Assembly: GCF_001667375.1 (NCBI RefSeq)
Contig: NZ_LZIN01000075.1
Coordinates: forward strand, 186,001 to 250,000
Source: Mycolicibacter sinensis
GTDB taxonomy: Bacteria > Actinomycetota > Actinomycetes > Mycobacteriales > Mycobacteriaceae
Direction of reading: 5' to 3'
DNA length: 64,000 bases
The position numbers and the translations under genes were made by a program. Positions 34,420 through 43,040 of this stretch are shown here, in pieces (position 1 is the stretch's first letter; each line of letters begins with the position of its first letter). The notes under the pieces are model-generated. The model was not told the origin of the DNA and made no database searches. It was given only the letters and a program-made list of their open reading frames with translations.

Positions 34420-35175
34420 GTGTATCCCGATAGTGAGGCCATCAGGCACCCGACGGCGGGTCAGTTAGTCGCAGACAACATCCGCCGCAAGATTATTCTC
34501 GGAGAATTCCGCGACGGTGACTTCCTGCCCAACGAGGCGCAACTGCTCGCTCTGTACGGGGTCTCGCGACCGGTGCTGCGGGAGGCGATTCGCATCCTGC
34601 AGTCCGAGTCGTTGCTGACCATCCGGCGGGGGAGCAAGGGTGGCGCCCGGGTCAATGCCCCCCGCCCGGAGCCGGTGGCCCGACAGGCCGGCGGGCTGTT
34701 GCAATACGGCCGTACCACGGTTTTCGACGTGTTCCGCGCACGTTCGATCATCGAGCCACCGGCGGTCCGCCTACTCGCCGAGAACGCCACTCCCAACACG
34801 ATCCAGCGGCTGCACGAGGCTCTTGAGCTGGAGTCGGAAAATATCGGCGATGCTCGCCGGTGGGGCAAGGTTCACGCAGATTTCCACACCCTGGTGGTGG
34901 AACTATCGGGCAGCAACACCCTGGCGCTGTTCGCGCACATCATGTCCGGGATCACCACGGCGCACACCCAGGCGGTGTGGCAGCACGCCACCGACGATGC
35001 GCAAAAGCGCACCGATTCCGAGCTCGCCCATCGGGTGCATCGCAAGCTGGTACGGCTGGTGGAAGAGGGCAAAGCTGCTGACGCCGAAACGCTTTGGCGG
35101 CGTCACCTGGAACAGACGACCGAGAAGATGTTGTCGAACCAGGGACAGCGCGAATTGCTCGATCTGATCGGCTGA
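34420..35175 (+). CDS. GntR-family regulator, FadR/FCD subfamily
   Basis: 251 residues. Residues about 13-75 are the winged helix: VADNIRRKIILGEFRDGDFLP, LLALYGVSRPVLREAIRILQSE. Residues about 100-240 are the helical FCD ligand domain, with the metal-binding pattern D-x3-H seen as HADFHTLVVE and later SELAHRVHRKLVR. FadR-type regulators respond to acyl-CoAs or small acids. The GTG start lacks a clear Shine-Dalgarno; CAGGAG at 34388-34393 is 26 bases away. A half-operator ACTAACCAGG (34381-34390) lies just upstream, hinting at weak autoregulation or none. It is one of three candidate regulators of the shared operator. Confidence 0.85.
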   Translation: MYPDSEAIRHPTAGQLVADNIRRKIILGEFRDGDFLPNEAQLLALYGVSRPVLREAIRILQSESLLTIRRGSKGGARVNAPRPEPVARQAGGLLQYGRTTVFDVFRARSIIEPPAVRLLAENATPNTIQRLHEALELESENIGDARRWGKVHADFHTLVVELSGSNTLALFAHIMSGITTAHTQAVWQHATDDAQKRTDSELAHRVHRKLVRLVEEGKAADAETLWRRHLEQTTEKMLSNQGQRELLDLIG

Positions 35176-35196
35176 ACCCGTTCTAACTGTTCGGGT

Positions 35197-35207
35197 TAAC
35201 CTGGTTA
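35197..35207. promoter_or_regulatory. regulon operator, copy 8 (core 35198-35206)
   Basis: TAACCTGGTTA. Its right arm forms TATACT (35207 onward region GGTTATACTTTT), a near-consensus -10 element, so a bound repressor would cover the promoter of the 35245 gene. Confidence 0.7.
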
Positions 35208-35244
35208 TACTTTTCTTCGACGGTACCGGTTGGAGGAGAGTTGC

Positions 35245-36258
35245 ATGAGCTCAGACCTGCTCGACGACCTGCGCGGGGCCGCCCGGCAAGCCCTGTCCCG
35301 CGGTGGCGGCCACGATGTCGTCGACCAACTAGACCTTGCCGGTCTGCTGATTGACGCCGCACACGGTGGGCTCGGCATGACCGAGCGCGAAATGGTCGTT
35401 GTCGGCGAAGAGCTCGGCCGCAACCCCGTGGCGTCGTCATTTCTGCCCGCGGTGGTGCTGGCCACCACGCTGCTGACCGAGGCCGGTGCGACCGACCTGC
35501 TGGCATCGGCGACCGAAAAGCGCCATGCCGTTGCTCTGGCCGGGCTCGTCGAGGCGGCGTCGGGCGCAGTGGCCGCGGCTAAATCGATTACGGGACAGTA
35601 CCTTCTGCAGGGTTCGGTGTGGGCGTTGACCACGCCCGTTCCAGTCGAAGAGCTCTTGATCGCGGCTGCCATCGGCGAGACCGTCGGACTGCTGGTGGTC
35701 GACATCGCCGATGTGCGGGTCACGCCCGCCAACGAATTGGACCCGCAACGCGGCCTGGTGTGCGTGGAGTTGGACCGGGCGCCGGCCAGCCTGGTCGCCG
35801 ACGACGCAACGGCTGCGGTGCGGGCGGGCTACCGGCGTGCCCTGCTGGCGGTGGCGGCCGAGCAACTCGGCGTGGCTCGAGCCTGTCTGGAGATGTCGGT
35901 CGACTATGCCAGGACTCGAACGCAATTCGGCGCACCCATCGGGTCCTTCCAGGCGATCAAACACCGACTCGCCGAAACCCTGCTCGATGTCGAGCTGGCT
36001 GCGGGCGTGCTGGAACAGGCGGTGAGCACCCGCAGCATCGATGACGCCGAGTTGGCGTTCGTCGTCGGCACTCGCGCGGCGACCTCGGCGGCCGAATCCG
36101 CTATCCACATACACGGTGGCACCGGCTTCACCTGGGAGCACTCCGCGCACTGGTATCTGCGCCGCGCACGGGTGAACGCCACCCTGTTGGGCTCCGCCGG
36201 TGCCCATCGTGAAGCCATCGCGGCCTCAGCCGGTATCACTTCGAGCAAGGAGAGTTGA
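35245..36258 (+). CDS. acyl-CoA dehydrogenase, short subunit type
   Basis: 337 residues, similar in build to the protein at 1513. The C-terminal half has RTRTQFGAPIGSFQAIKHRLAE and IHIHGGTGFTWEHSAHWYLRRA. The N half is shortened, as in beta subunits of heteromeric FadE enzymes; the likely alpha partner is the dehydrogenase at 31471. The ATG at 35245 follows GGAGGAGAG by four bases. It begins an operon with the next two genes. Confidence 0.83.
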   Translation: MSSDLLDDLRGAARQALSRGGGHDVVDQLDLAGLLIDAAHGGLGMTEREMVVVGEELGRNPVASSFLPAVVLATTLLTEAGATDLLASATEKRHAVALAGLVEAASGAVAAAKSITGQYLLQGSVWALTTPVPVEELLIAAAIGETVGLLVVDIADVRVTPANELDPQRGLVCVELDRAPASLVADDATAAVRAGYRRALLAVAAEQLGVARACLEMSVDYARTRTQFGAPIGSFQAIKHRLAETLLDVELAAGVLEQAVSTRSIDDAELAFVVGTRAATSAAESAIHIHGGTGFTWEHSAHWYLRRARVNATLLGSAGAHREAIAASAGITSSKES

Positions 36259-36260
36259 TC

Positions 36261-36875
36261 ATGATCGACGAACTGACCATCCTGCGGCTCGTTGCCATCA
36301 AGGGACGCGTAACCGCCGATGCTATCGCCGACAGCCTTGGCGCGGACGCGGCGCAGGTCCAGGCCCAATTGGAGGACCATACCGAACGCGGGTTGTTCAA
36401 GAACACGCCAATGGGTTACCGCATCACACCGGTGGGGCGTGAACGCTGTACCGAACTGGTGGTCGCCGAATGCCAAGCAGCCGACGCGGCGGCCGTGGCG
36501 GAGATCTATGAGGTCTTCACCGAGCACAACACCGAACTCAAGGCGATCATCACTGATTGGCAGACTCGCGGCCCCGATCAGCCCAACGACCACACCGACG
36601 CAGCATACGACGCAGAGGTTCTGCGACGGCTGCTCGGACTGCATCGGCAGGTGATGCCGCTGGTCGATCGAATCTGCAGTGCCGCAACGCGGTTGACTCA
36701 CTATCGGGCTCGGTTGGCCAAGGCCGCGGACGCGGTCGCGGCCGGCAACAACAACTACGTGTCCAAGCCCATCCTGGACAGCTATCACACGGTGTGGTTC
36801 GAACTGCACGAAGACCTGATCGGGTTGGCCGGCCGGACCCGAGCCGGAGAGGCCGAAGCGGGACGCGGCGCGTGA
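36261..36875 (+). CDS. winged-helix/helical protein, PpdK-associated type
   Basis: 204 residues. The N-terminal 70 form a winged-helix-like unit: ILRLVAIKGRVTADAIADSL, then QLEDHTERGLFKNTPMGYRITPVG. The rest is a helical domain ending in SKPILDSYHTVWFELHEDLI. I recall a similar conserved hypothetical protein encoded next to the short ppdK of M. tuberculosis; that parallel is from memory. If it holds, this may be a functional partner of the PpdK-like protein rather than a DNA-binding regulator. The ATG at 36261 has AAGGAGAG upstream. Its stop overlaps the crotonase GTG by four bases. Confidence 0.7.
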   Translation: MIDELTILRLVAIKGRVTADAIADSLGADAAQVQAQLEDHTERGLFKNTPMGYRITPVGRERCTELVVAECQAADAAAVAEIYEVFTEHNTELKAIITDWQTRGPDQPNDHTDAAYDAEVLRRLLGLHRQVMPLVDRICSAATRLTHYRARLAKAADAVAAGNNNYVSKPILDSYHTVWFELHEDLIGLAGRTRAGEAEAGRGA

Positions 36876-37639
36876 GCCTGGTCAAGGTCGACGTCGGCGG
36901 CGGCGTTGCCCGATTGCTGCTGGACTCGCCGGCCAACCGTAATGCGCTCTCGACACAACTGCGCACCGAGTTGTATGCCGCGCTGCGGGATGCGATCGAC
37001 GCGGATGATGTGCGCAGCATCGTATTGAGCCACAACGGGACCGTGTTCTGTTCCGGTGCCGACCTCAAAGAGGTCCGTGACGGTCCGCCGGCGCCCGGTA
37101 CCCCGACTGTGCCGCAGATCCTTGTCGACATTTGGCGCTCGCCCAAGCCGGTGATCGCGGTTCTCGCTGGCGTGGCCCGGGCCGGGGGCCTGGGCCTGGC
37201 CGCGGCCTGCGATGTCGTGATCGCCAGCAGTTCGGTGAGTTTCGCGTGCACTGAGGTTCACCTGGGAGTGGTGCCCGCGGTGATCTCGGCAGTAATGCGT
37301 CCGCGGATGATGAGCGCGGCAATCCACCAGTTGTATCTGACTGGGCTAGCGGTATCAGCGCAGTGGGCGCATCAGGCCGGATTGGTCGACGTCGTTGTCG
37401 AACCTGAGCGACTCGATGACGAATTACGCCGGTACACCGACGCATTCAACCTGGCTGCGCCTCAGGCCTTGGCTGCCACCAAGCGGCTGTCGCGAAGCGA
37501 TGGTGCGATCGCGGCGCTGCAGACCGAACTGGCCGAACTGGAAAAGCTATCGGCTCGGTACTTCGCGTCAGAGGAAGGCCGCGAGGGCCTGGCCGCGTTC
37601 GCCGAGAAGCGTTCGCCGCGCTGGGCACAGCCGGGCTAG
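36872..37639 (+). CDS. enoyl-CoA hydratase/isomerase (crotonase family)
   Basis: 255 residues. Motifs are LLLDSPANRNALSTQLRTEL, the first oxyanion segment GTVFCSGADLKEV and the second AGVARAGGLGLAAACDVVIA, followed by EVHLGVVPAVIS. This is the canonical crotonase layout. The GTG start at 36872 overlaps the previous stop; the open frame reaching back to 36557 lies inside that gene. It would hydrate or isomerise the enoyl-CoA made by the dehydrogenase encoded just upstream. Confidence 0.87.
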   Translation: MSLVKVDVGGGVARLLLDSPANRNALSTQLRTELYAALRDAIDADDVRSIVLSHNGTVFCSGADLKEVRDGPPAPGTPTVPQILVDIWRSPKPVIAVLAGVARAGGLGLAAACDVVIASSSVSFACTEVHLGVVPAVISAVMRPRMMSAAIHQLYLTGLAVSAQWAHQAGLVDVVVEPERLDDELRRYTDAFNLAAPQALAATKRLSRSDGAIAALQTELAELEKLSARYFASEEGREGLAAFAEKRSPRWAQPG

Positions 37640-37686
37640 CCTTGTCGTCAGGTTGCCCTCGGCGAGCCAGCCGGGCGGACGGCCCG

Positions 37687-38529
37687 TCAGAACTTGAGCA
37701 GTGCCCCGCCGTCGACCGGCAGCTGAAGTCCGGTGACATAACGGGATTCGTCCGAGGCCAGGAACACCACAGCATTGGCTATGTCGTCGGGCTCGACATA
37801 GGGGATGGGCATCGACTGCATGTGCGGGAACGCCTCTTCGGCGTCGGCCCGGGTCGGCTCGGCCAGGTCCTTGCGGAACGCCCTGTACATCGGCGGGCTG
37901 TGCAGCATGTCGGTGTTGCAGTTCGTCGGGTGCACCGCGTTGACCCGGATGCCCTGCGGGGCGAGTTGGCGGGCCAGGACCACCACATAGTCGCTGATGA
38001 ACTGTTTGGCCAGGCCGTAGCCTGCACCGCCTGGGCCGTTACCGGGGTTGTTGACGGCGTTGGGCAGCATAGCCGCCACCGATCCGGTGGCTATGATCGA
38101 GCCACCCTGCGAAATCAGCGGTAGTGCAACGTGAATGGTGTTCAGCACTCCCACTAGGTCGACATCGACGGCGTCCGCGAACGCCGTGACCGGGTAGTCG
38201 GGACCGATCGGACAGATGCCCGCGTTGGCGACCACGACGTCGAGTCCACCGAGTGTCTGGACGGCTGTCTGCACGGCCTGGTCCATCGAATAGCGGTCGC
38301 GCACATCCACGATCACCGGTACGGCCCGGCGTTCGAACTTCTCGACCAGGCGTACCGTCTCGTCGAGGTCTTGAGGTGTGGCCATCGGGTAACCGACGCC
38401 GGGGATATCGGCGCAGACATCGATCAGGATGACATCGGCGCCCTCCTCGGCGAGCCGGATCGCGTGGTGCCGACCTTGGCCTCGCGCGGCGCCGGTGATC
38501 AGTGCCGTCTTCCCTCTAACCCGCCCCAT
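37687..38529 (-). CDS. mycofactocin-type SDR (carveol-dehydrogenase-like)
   Basis: 280 residues. The cofactor loop is ALITGAARGQGRHHAIRLAEEGADVILIDVC with a long segment (ADIPGVGYPMATPQDLDETVRLV) before the second strand, and the later NAVHPTNCNTDMLHS. These are hallmarks of the SDR subfamily with tightly bound nicotinamide that passes electrons to mycofactocin, including carveol dehydrogenase of rhodococci. The catalytic pair is YGLAK. It would oxidise a secondary alcohol on the substrate. It is divergent from the CoA-transferase gene, with a degenerate operator copy between. Confidence 0.85.
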   Translation of the reverse strand: MGRVRGKTALITGAARGQGRHHAIRLAEEGADVILIDVCADIPGVGYPMATPQDLDETVRLVEKFERRAVPVIVDVRDRYSMDQAVQTAVQTLGGLDVVVANAGICPIGPDYPVTAFADAVDVDLVGVLNTIHVALPLISQGGSIIATGSVAAMLPNAVNNPGNGPGGAGYGLAKQFISDYVVVLARQLAPQGIRVNAVHPTNCNTDMLHSPPMYRAFRKDLAEPTRADAEEAFPHMQSMPIPYVEPDDIANAVVFLASDESRYVTGLQLPVDGGALLKF

Positions 38530-38576
38530 CGCAGATCTCTCCTCGCAATTACGGCAACCTTGCCCATCAAATTATA

Positions 38577-38587
38577 TGACGTGGTTA
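38577..38587. promoter_or_regulatory. regulon operator, copy 9 (degenerate, core 38578-38586)
   Basis: Read on the minus strand the site is ACTAACCACGTCATAT, two mismatches from the consensus in the second half-site. It lies in the divergent region between the SDR and CoA-transferase genes. Confidence 0.45.
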
Positions 38588-38627
38588 GTCTATTATGGCT
38601 ACGCTACCTACGCGAGGAGAACAGCGC

Positions 38628-39848
38628 ATGCCCGGGGTAATGGATGGCATCCGTGTCATCGAGCTCGCCACGTGGGGATTCATCCCGTCCGCCGGTGTCG
38701 CACTGGCGGATTGGGGGGCCGAGGTCATCAAGATCGAGCACCCGGTGCACGGCGATCCGATGCGTGGACTGGTAAGTGGATCGCTGGCGTCCGCCGGGCA
38801 GCAACCCGTCCCGTTCATGTTCGAGACCTTCAGCCGCAACAAATCCAGCGTCGGTATTGATCTCACCACCGAGTCGGGCCGTGAAGCCCTGCTGCGGTTG
38901 GTGGCCACCGCTGACGTGTTTTTGACCAATTACCTCGAGCCGGTGCGCAAGAAGCTGCGGATCGACGTCGACGAGCTGCTGACCGTCAACCCCCGGCTGG
39001 TCTATGCGCGCGGGAGCGGTCTGGGGCCCAAGGGCGCCGAATCCGGAACCGGAGGATTCGACCTGGCGTCCTATTGGTCGCGCGGTGGGGTAGGCCATGT
39101 CAGCACCGAGGCCGGCGGCCGCTATCCGCCCCCGATGCCCGGTGCCGCCTTCGGTGACCTGCAATCGGGTCTGTATGCCGCCGGTGGGGTGGCCGCTGCG
39201 CTGTTGGGCCGCGAGCGCACCGGTGAATCCCAGGTCGTTGATGTCAGCCTGCTGGGTGCCGCGGTATGGGCGACCGCCCCGCACATCGCCGCGACATCGT
39301 GTTATGGCATCGACGCGATGCCCCGTGGTGATCACCAATCGGCCCACAACCCGATCAGCAATACCTACCGCACCAAGGACGACCGTTACATCGCCCTGGT
39401 CATGCTCGAATCCGATCGGTTCTGGGCGCCGCTGGTCGAACTGGCCGGCCGCCCGGAGCTGGCCAGTGACCCGCGGTTCCATGACTCCGCCGCCCGCGCC
39501 GAGAACAACGCCGCCTGCATCGCCGAGCTCGACGCCCTGTTCGCGCAACGTACCGCGACCCAATGGTCCGAGCTGCTCGGGCGGCAGCGCGGTGTCTGGG
39601 CGCTGGTGCAGACTCCGCGTGAAGTCGCCGCCGATCCACAGGTGGTCGCCAACAGCTACGTGGGGGCCGTACGACGCGTCGATGATGTCTCCGTCTCGGT
39701 GGCGATGGCGCCGATCCAGTTCGAAGGCTCCGCGCCGCAGCCGGTCGCGGCACCGGGCCTGGGGGCTGACACCGATCGACTGCTGCTCGATGCGGGCTAC
39801 GACTGGGACGAACTGGTGCAGATGAAGATCGACGGCGCCATCACCTGA
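38628..39848 (+). CDS. class III CoA-transferase (CaiB/BaiF family)
   Basis: 406 residues. The N-terminus GIRVIELATWGFIPSAGVALADWGAEVIKIEHP is typical, and the catalytic Asp lies in AFGDLQSGLYAAGGVAAALLG (about 180). Such enzymes move CoA between a carboxylic acid and an acyl-CoA, or act as racemases (the Mcr type). In isoprenoid and steroid side-chain catabolism, an alpha-methylacyl-CoA racemase would be needed for methyl-branched substrates, so either role is possible. The ATG at 38628 has GAGGAGA upstream; an earlier in-frame ATG at 38595 lies next to the operator. Confidence 0.87.
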   Translation: MPGVMDGIRVIELATWGFIPSAGVALADWGAEVIKIEHPVHGDPMRGLVSGSLASAGQQPVPFMFETFSRNKSSVGIDLTTESGREALLRLVATADVFLTNYLEPVRKKLRIDVDELLTVNPRLVYARGSGLGPKGAESGTGGFDLASYWSRGGVGHVSTEAGGRYPPPMPGAAFGDLQSGLYAAGGVAAALLGRERTGESQVVDVSLLGAAVWATAPHIAATSCYGIDAMPRGDHQSAHNPISNTYRTKDDRYIALVMLESDRFWAPLVELAGRPELASDPRFHDSAARAENNAACIAELDALFAQRTATQWSELLGRQRGVWALVQTPREVAADPQVVANSYVGAVRRVDDVSVSVAMAPIQFEGSAPQPVAAPGLGADTDRLLLDAGYDWDELVQMKIDGAIT

Positions 39849-39922
39849 CACCCTTGGCAGGTTGTGCTCACCGGGCGATGCCGCGACTGCTAATCGCGGT
39901 ATCTCCCGGTAGTGCATTGCTC

Positions 39923-39951
39923 CTGAAAACATTGCGCTGCAGTGTTTTCAG
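39923..39951. terminator. strong stem-loop downstream of the CoA-transferase gene
   Basis: Arms CTGAAAACATTG and CAGTGTTTTCAG pair at 11 of 12 positions around a 5-base loop CGCTG. No clear U-tract follows, so termination is possible but not assured. The rest of 39849-40140 shows no gene; the operator at 40077 is at its end. Confidence 0.45.
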
Positions 39952-40076
39952 TCACCCTCTTGGTGTCAGCGAGGTCAATTGTCCAGCTGGCCGCTCGCCG
40001 GTCGCGGTGGGCTGCGACCCGTCCGCCGAACTTCGACTCGCGGACAGTTTCCAAGATCCATAAAATCTTGTTACGC

Positions 40077-40087
40077 TAACCTGGTTA
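40077..40087. promoter_or_regulatory. regulon operator, copy 10 (core 40078-40086)
   Basis: TAACCTGGTTA followed by TATTAA; the right arm supplies TATATT as a -10-like element for the 40141 operon. Confidence 0.7.
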
Positions 40088-40140
40088 TATTAATCTGCTT
40101 GTTCGACTGGTAGCACGCCATGTTCGGTGAGGGTGTCTGG

Positions 40141-41655
40141 ATGGATTTGATCGAAACAATGCAGCGGCGGATGAATGCCGCGGGTGACGAGCCGTTGCTG
40201 TGCTACCGCGGCGAGTGGCGGAGCCGAAGCCAATTCGCCGCTGCTGCGCAGACGATCGATGCCCTGCTCGTCGAAAGCGGCGTCGGTCGAGGCGACCCGG
40301 TGGGCATCTTCATGCGCAACCGCCCGGGACTCGTAGCCGCACTGACGGTGGTGTTCGCCACCGAACGCCCGCTCATCGTGCTCAACCCGCTAACGCCCGA
40401 CGGGGCCGTCGGCGATGACGTGCTTGCCCTACGTCCGGCGGCCGTGTTGGCCGACGGCGAGGACTGGGCGCGTCCGGAGTTGGTCAAGGCCGTGTCCACC
40501 TGTGGCGCTTTGGGTGTGCAGGTCGACGTGCCCTGCGGTGCGGAGTCGGCGGCGACCGTGGTGACGCCGCGGACCAATGCGCCATGCGCGGTCATCGACG
40601 ATGGTGTGGCCGTGCTCATGCCAACCAGCGGCACCACTGGCCCGCCGAAGCGGGTCCCGTTGCGGTACAACGAGATCGAGCAAGCGCTCAACGGTGCGCA
40701 GGAGCACTACATGACGGGCAGTGCGCGCAGCGGTAGTGTTCGCGGCGGCGGCGTGCAGATCATCTCCCTCCCATCGACGAACATCAGCGGACTGTGGGCG
40801 ATCGTCACCGCGCTCAACGGCGGCGGCCGTGCCCTGTTACAGGACAAGTTCGAGCCGTTGGCGTGGTCCGAGGCGGTCGCCGAATACCAGGCCCGGTCGG
40901 TGTCGCTCCCTCCCGCCGCGTTGCGCATGGTGCTCGATGCCGGCGTGGAGCCGGCCAAGCTGGCCAGCCTCAAAGCGGTGTGGGCCGGCGCGGCACCGAC
41001 CGGGACCGACCTGGCCACCCGGTTCGAAGAGACCTACGGCTGCCCGGTGCTGCTCAGTTACGGGGCCACCGAATTCACCGGCGGTATCACCGGTTGGTCG
41101 CTCAAGGACTGGCAGCAGTGGAAGGACACCAAGCGCGGCAGTGTCGGTCGCGCCCATCCCGGCGTCGAGATCTCGGTGATCAACCCGGACACCGGGGAGG
41201 GGCTCGACGCCGGTGAACATGGCATCCTGCAGGTCCGCTCGGCGCAGGCTTCCGGCGGCAACGCGCAGTGGGTCCGCACCAACGACCTGGGCAGTGTCGA
41301 CGCCGATGGCTTCGTCTGGATTCACGGTCGCGCCGACGACGTCATCAATCGGGGGGGTTTCAAGATATTCCCGGCCGAACTCGAGGACTGCCTCGAAGCC
41401 CACCCGCGGGTGCGCGAGGCCGTGGTCTTCGGCGTCGCCGACGATCGACTCGGAGAGGTGCCCGTCGCGGTGGTGGTGACCGCCGGCGAGGTCTCCGTCG
41501 ACGAACTGATCGCTTGGACCCGTAGTCGGTTGCCGGGCTATAAGGTGCCCGCCCGCATCCAGCTCACCGATGCCATCCCACGGAACTCGGCCATGAAGAT
41601 CCTACGCAAACAGGTCCGTGAAGAGTTCGAACCGTCTACCGCAGCAACCCAATGA
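40141..41655 (+). CDS. acyl-CoA synthetase (AMP-forming, FadD-like)
   Basis: 504 residues, adenylate-forming. The phosphate loop is VAVLMPTSGTTGPPKRVP, with the final Lys of the usual PPKGV replaced by Arg-Val spacing (PPKRV). A5 is LLSYGATEFTGG, A8 GRADDVINRGGFKIFPAELED, and the C-terminal Lys is in NSAMKILRKQVREE. It would activate an acid for the beta-oxidation enzymes encoded downstream. The ATG at 40141 has GAGGGTG upstream; an in-frame ATG at 40120 lacks one. It is the first gene of an operon running to 45077. Confidence 0.88.
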   Translation: MDLIETMQRRMNAAGDEPLLCYRGEWRSRSQFAAAAQTIDALLVESGVGRGDPVGIFMRNRPGLVAALTVVFATERPLIVLNPLTPDGAVGDDVLALRPAAVLADGEDWARPELVKAVSTCGALGVQVDVPCGAESAATVVTPRTNAPCAVIDDGVAVLMPTSGTTGPPKRVPLRYNEIEQALNGAQEHYMTGSARSGSVRGGGVQIISLPSTNISGLWAIVTALNGGGRALLQDKFEPLAWSEAVAEYQARSVSLPPAALRMVLDAGVEPAKLASLKAVWAGAAPTGTDLATRFEETYGCPVLLSYGATEFTGGITGWSLKDWQQWKDTKRGSVGRAHPGVEISVINPDTGEGLDAGEHGILQVRSAQASGGNAQWVRTNDLGSVDADGFVWIHGRADDVINRGGFKIFPAELEDCLEAHPRVREAVVFGVADDRLGEVPVAVVVTAGEVSVDELIAWTRSRLPGYKVPARIQLTDAIPRNSAMKILRKQVREEFEPSTAATQ

Positions 41656-41685
41656 TCGGTTCTGGAACAACGAAGGAGTCCGACA

Positions 41686-42594
41686 GTGCAGTCCGATCTG
41701 ACTGACCGCGTCGTCGTCATAACCGGGGCCGGCAATGGTCTGGGCCGTGCGCACGCACTCGCCTTCGCCCAGGCCGGTGCCGCGGTCGTGGTCAACGATC
41801 TCGGCGGAAGCCGTGACGGCAGCGGGGGGTCGACCGGTCCGGCCCAGCAGGTGGTCGACGAGATCATCGCGGCCGGCGGGCGCGCCGCGGCCAACACCGA
41901 CGACATCAGCACCTGGGACGGCGCGAAGTCGCTGATCGACCACGCCATCGACAAGTTCGGCAGCCTCGACGTCCTGGTCAACAACGCCGGTATCCTGCGT
42001 GACCGCATGCTGACCTCGATGTCGGAAGCCGATTGGGACGCGGTGATCGCCGTGCATCTCAAAGGCGCGTTCTGCCCGACCCGTCATGCTGCCGAATACT
42101 GGCGTAACCAATCCAAGGCCGGCGCTGCCGTCGACGCTCGCGTCATCAACACCACGTCGCCATCGGGATTGTTCGGCGCGCCAGGCCAAAGCAACTACGG
42201 TTCGGCGAAAGCCGGGATCGCCGGATTCACCGTCATCACCGCCATGGAATTGGCTCGCTACGGCGTCACCGTCAACGCGGTTGCACCGACGGCGCTGACC
42301 CGGTTGACCGACGATGTTCCGGCCATGCACGATCTGGCGGCGTCGACTGACATGGCACCGGAGGGCGTCTCACCGCTGGTACTGTGGCTGGCCGGCCCTG
42401 CGGCCCGAACGGTGACCGGACGGGTGCTGGCGGCGATCGGCGGCACCATCGCGGTGGTCGACGGTTGGGCCTACGGGCCGGAGATTCACAGCACCGAGCG
42501 CTGGACGGTGGCCCGGCTTGATCAGGAAATGCCCGGACTGTTGGACAAGGCGCTGCCGGGTGCCGACATCACCGGACGTCGGCCCGCCCGATGA
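41686..42594 (+). CDS. SDR, multifunctional-enzyme-2-type 3-hydroxyacyl-CoA dehydrogenase
   Basis: 302 residues. VVITGAGNGLGRAHALAFA, then VVNDLGGSRDGSGGST and a catalytic YGSAK. The NDLGG-x-RDG segment is characteristic of the dehydrogenase domain of peroxisomal multifunctional enzyme 2 and its bacterial relatives, which oxidise 3-hydroxyacyl-CoA. It would follow a MaoC hydratase step, and two MaoC genes come next. The GTG start has AAGGAG upstream; the end overlaps the next start by four bases. Confidence 0.87.
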   Translation: MQSDLTDRVVVITGAGNGLGRAHALAFAQAGAAVVVNDLGGSRDGSGGSTGPAQQVVDEIIAAGGRAAANTDDISTWDGAKSLIDHAIDKFGSLDVLVNNAGILRDRMLTSMSEADWDAVIAVHLKGAFCPTRHAAEYWRNQSKAGAAVDARVINTTSPSGLFGAPGQSNYGSAKAGIAGFTVITAMELARYGVTVNAVAPTALTRLTDDVPAMHDLAASTDMAPEGVSPLVLWLAGPAARTVTGRVLAAIGGTIAVVDGWAYGPEIHSTERWTVARLDQEMPGLLDKALPGADITGRRPAR

Positions 42595-43040
42595 GCGCAT
42601 CGACCAGTCACCCCGCTGAAAAGTTGATCGGTACAGTCCTTTTCAGCTACGACATGCCCATCGAGCGGGGTAAGATCCGGGAGTTCGCCGCAGCCACCGG
42701 TGCGACCGACCCCGCCTACCAAACCGCGAACCCACCGGTCCCGCCGACGTTCATGGCCACCAGCATGCACTGGGAACCGCATGACCCACCGCTGTCAACC
42801 CTGCTGGGTCTGAACCTCAGCCGGGTACTGCAGGGCGGTCAGGAGTACACCTTCATCGGGGCGCTACCGCAGGCCGGAGACTGCCTGCGCGCGGAGACCT
42901 CGGTGGAATCGGTGACCGAAAAGCGCAGCAGTCGCGGTGGTGCGATGACGGTGATCGTCGTGCTCACCCGGTTCACCCGACCCGACGGCAGTGTGGCCGC
43001 AGAGGGGCGCGCCACCGTGATCGAGCGGGCCGCGTCATGA
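42591..43040 (+). CDS. MaoC-like dehydratase, N-terminal type subunit
   Basis: 149 residues, hot-dog fold of the FAS1-type dehydratase group: MPIERGKIREFAAATGATDPAYQ, VPPTFMATSMHWEP and QGGQEYTFIGALPQAGDCL. It lacks the D-x-x-x-x-H hydratase pair, which is on the neighbouring MaoC protein, so the two probably form a heterodimer, as HadAB or ChsH1/ChsH2 do. It hydrates or dehydrates enoyl/3-hydroxyacyl-CoA. Coupled to both neighbours by ATGA overlaps. Confidence 0.82.
   Translation: MSASTSHPAEKLIGTVLFSYDMPIERGKIREFAAATGATDPAYQTANPPVPPTFMATSMHWEPHDPPLSTLLGLNLSRVLQGGQEYTFIGALPQAGDCLRAETSVESVTEKRSSRGGAMTVIVVLTRFTRPDGSVAAEGRATVIERAAS

Noticed and set aside
38604..39932. 442-codon minus-strand open frame opposite the CoA-transferase gene
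   Set aside because: Antisense shadow of a clearly recognisable class III CoA-transferase; no motif, no ribosome binding site.
39854..40063. 69-codon open frame between the CoA-transferase and acyl-CoA ligase genes
   Set aside because: Crosses the stem-loop, no Shine-Dalgarno and no recognisable similarity.
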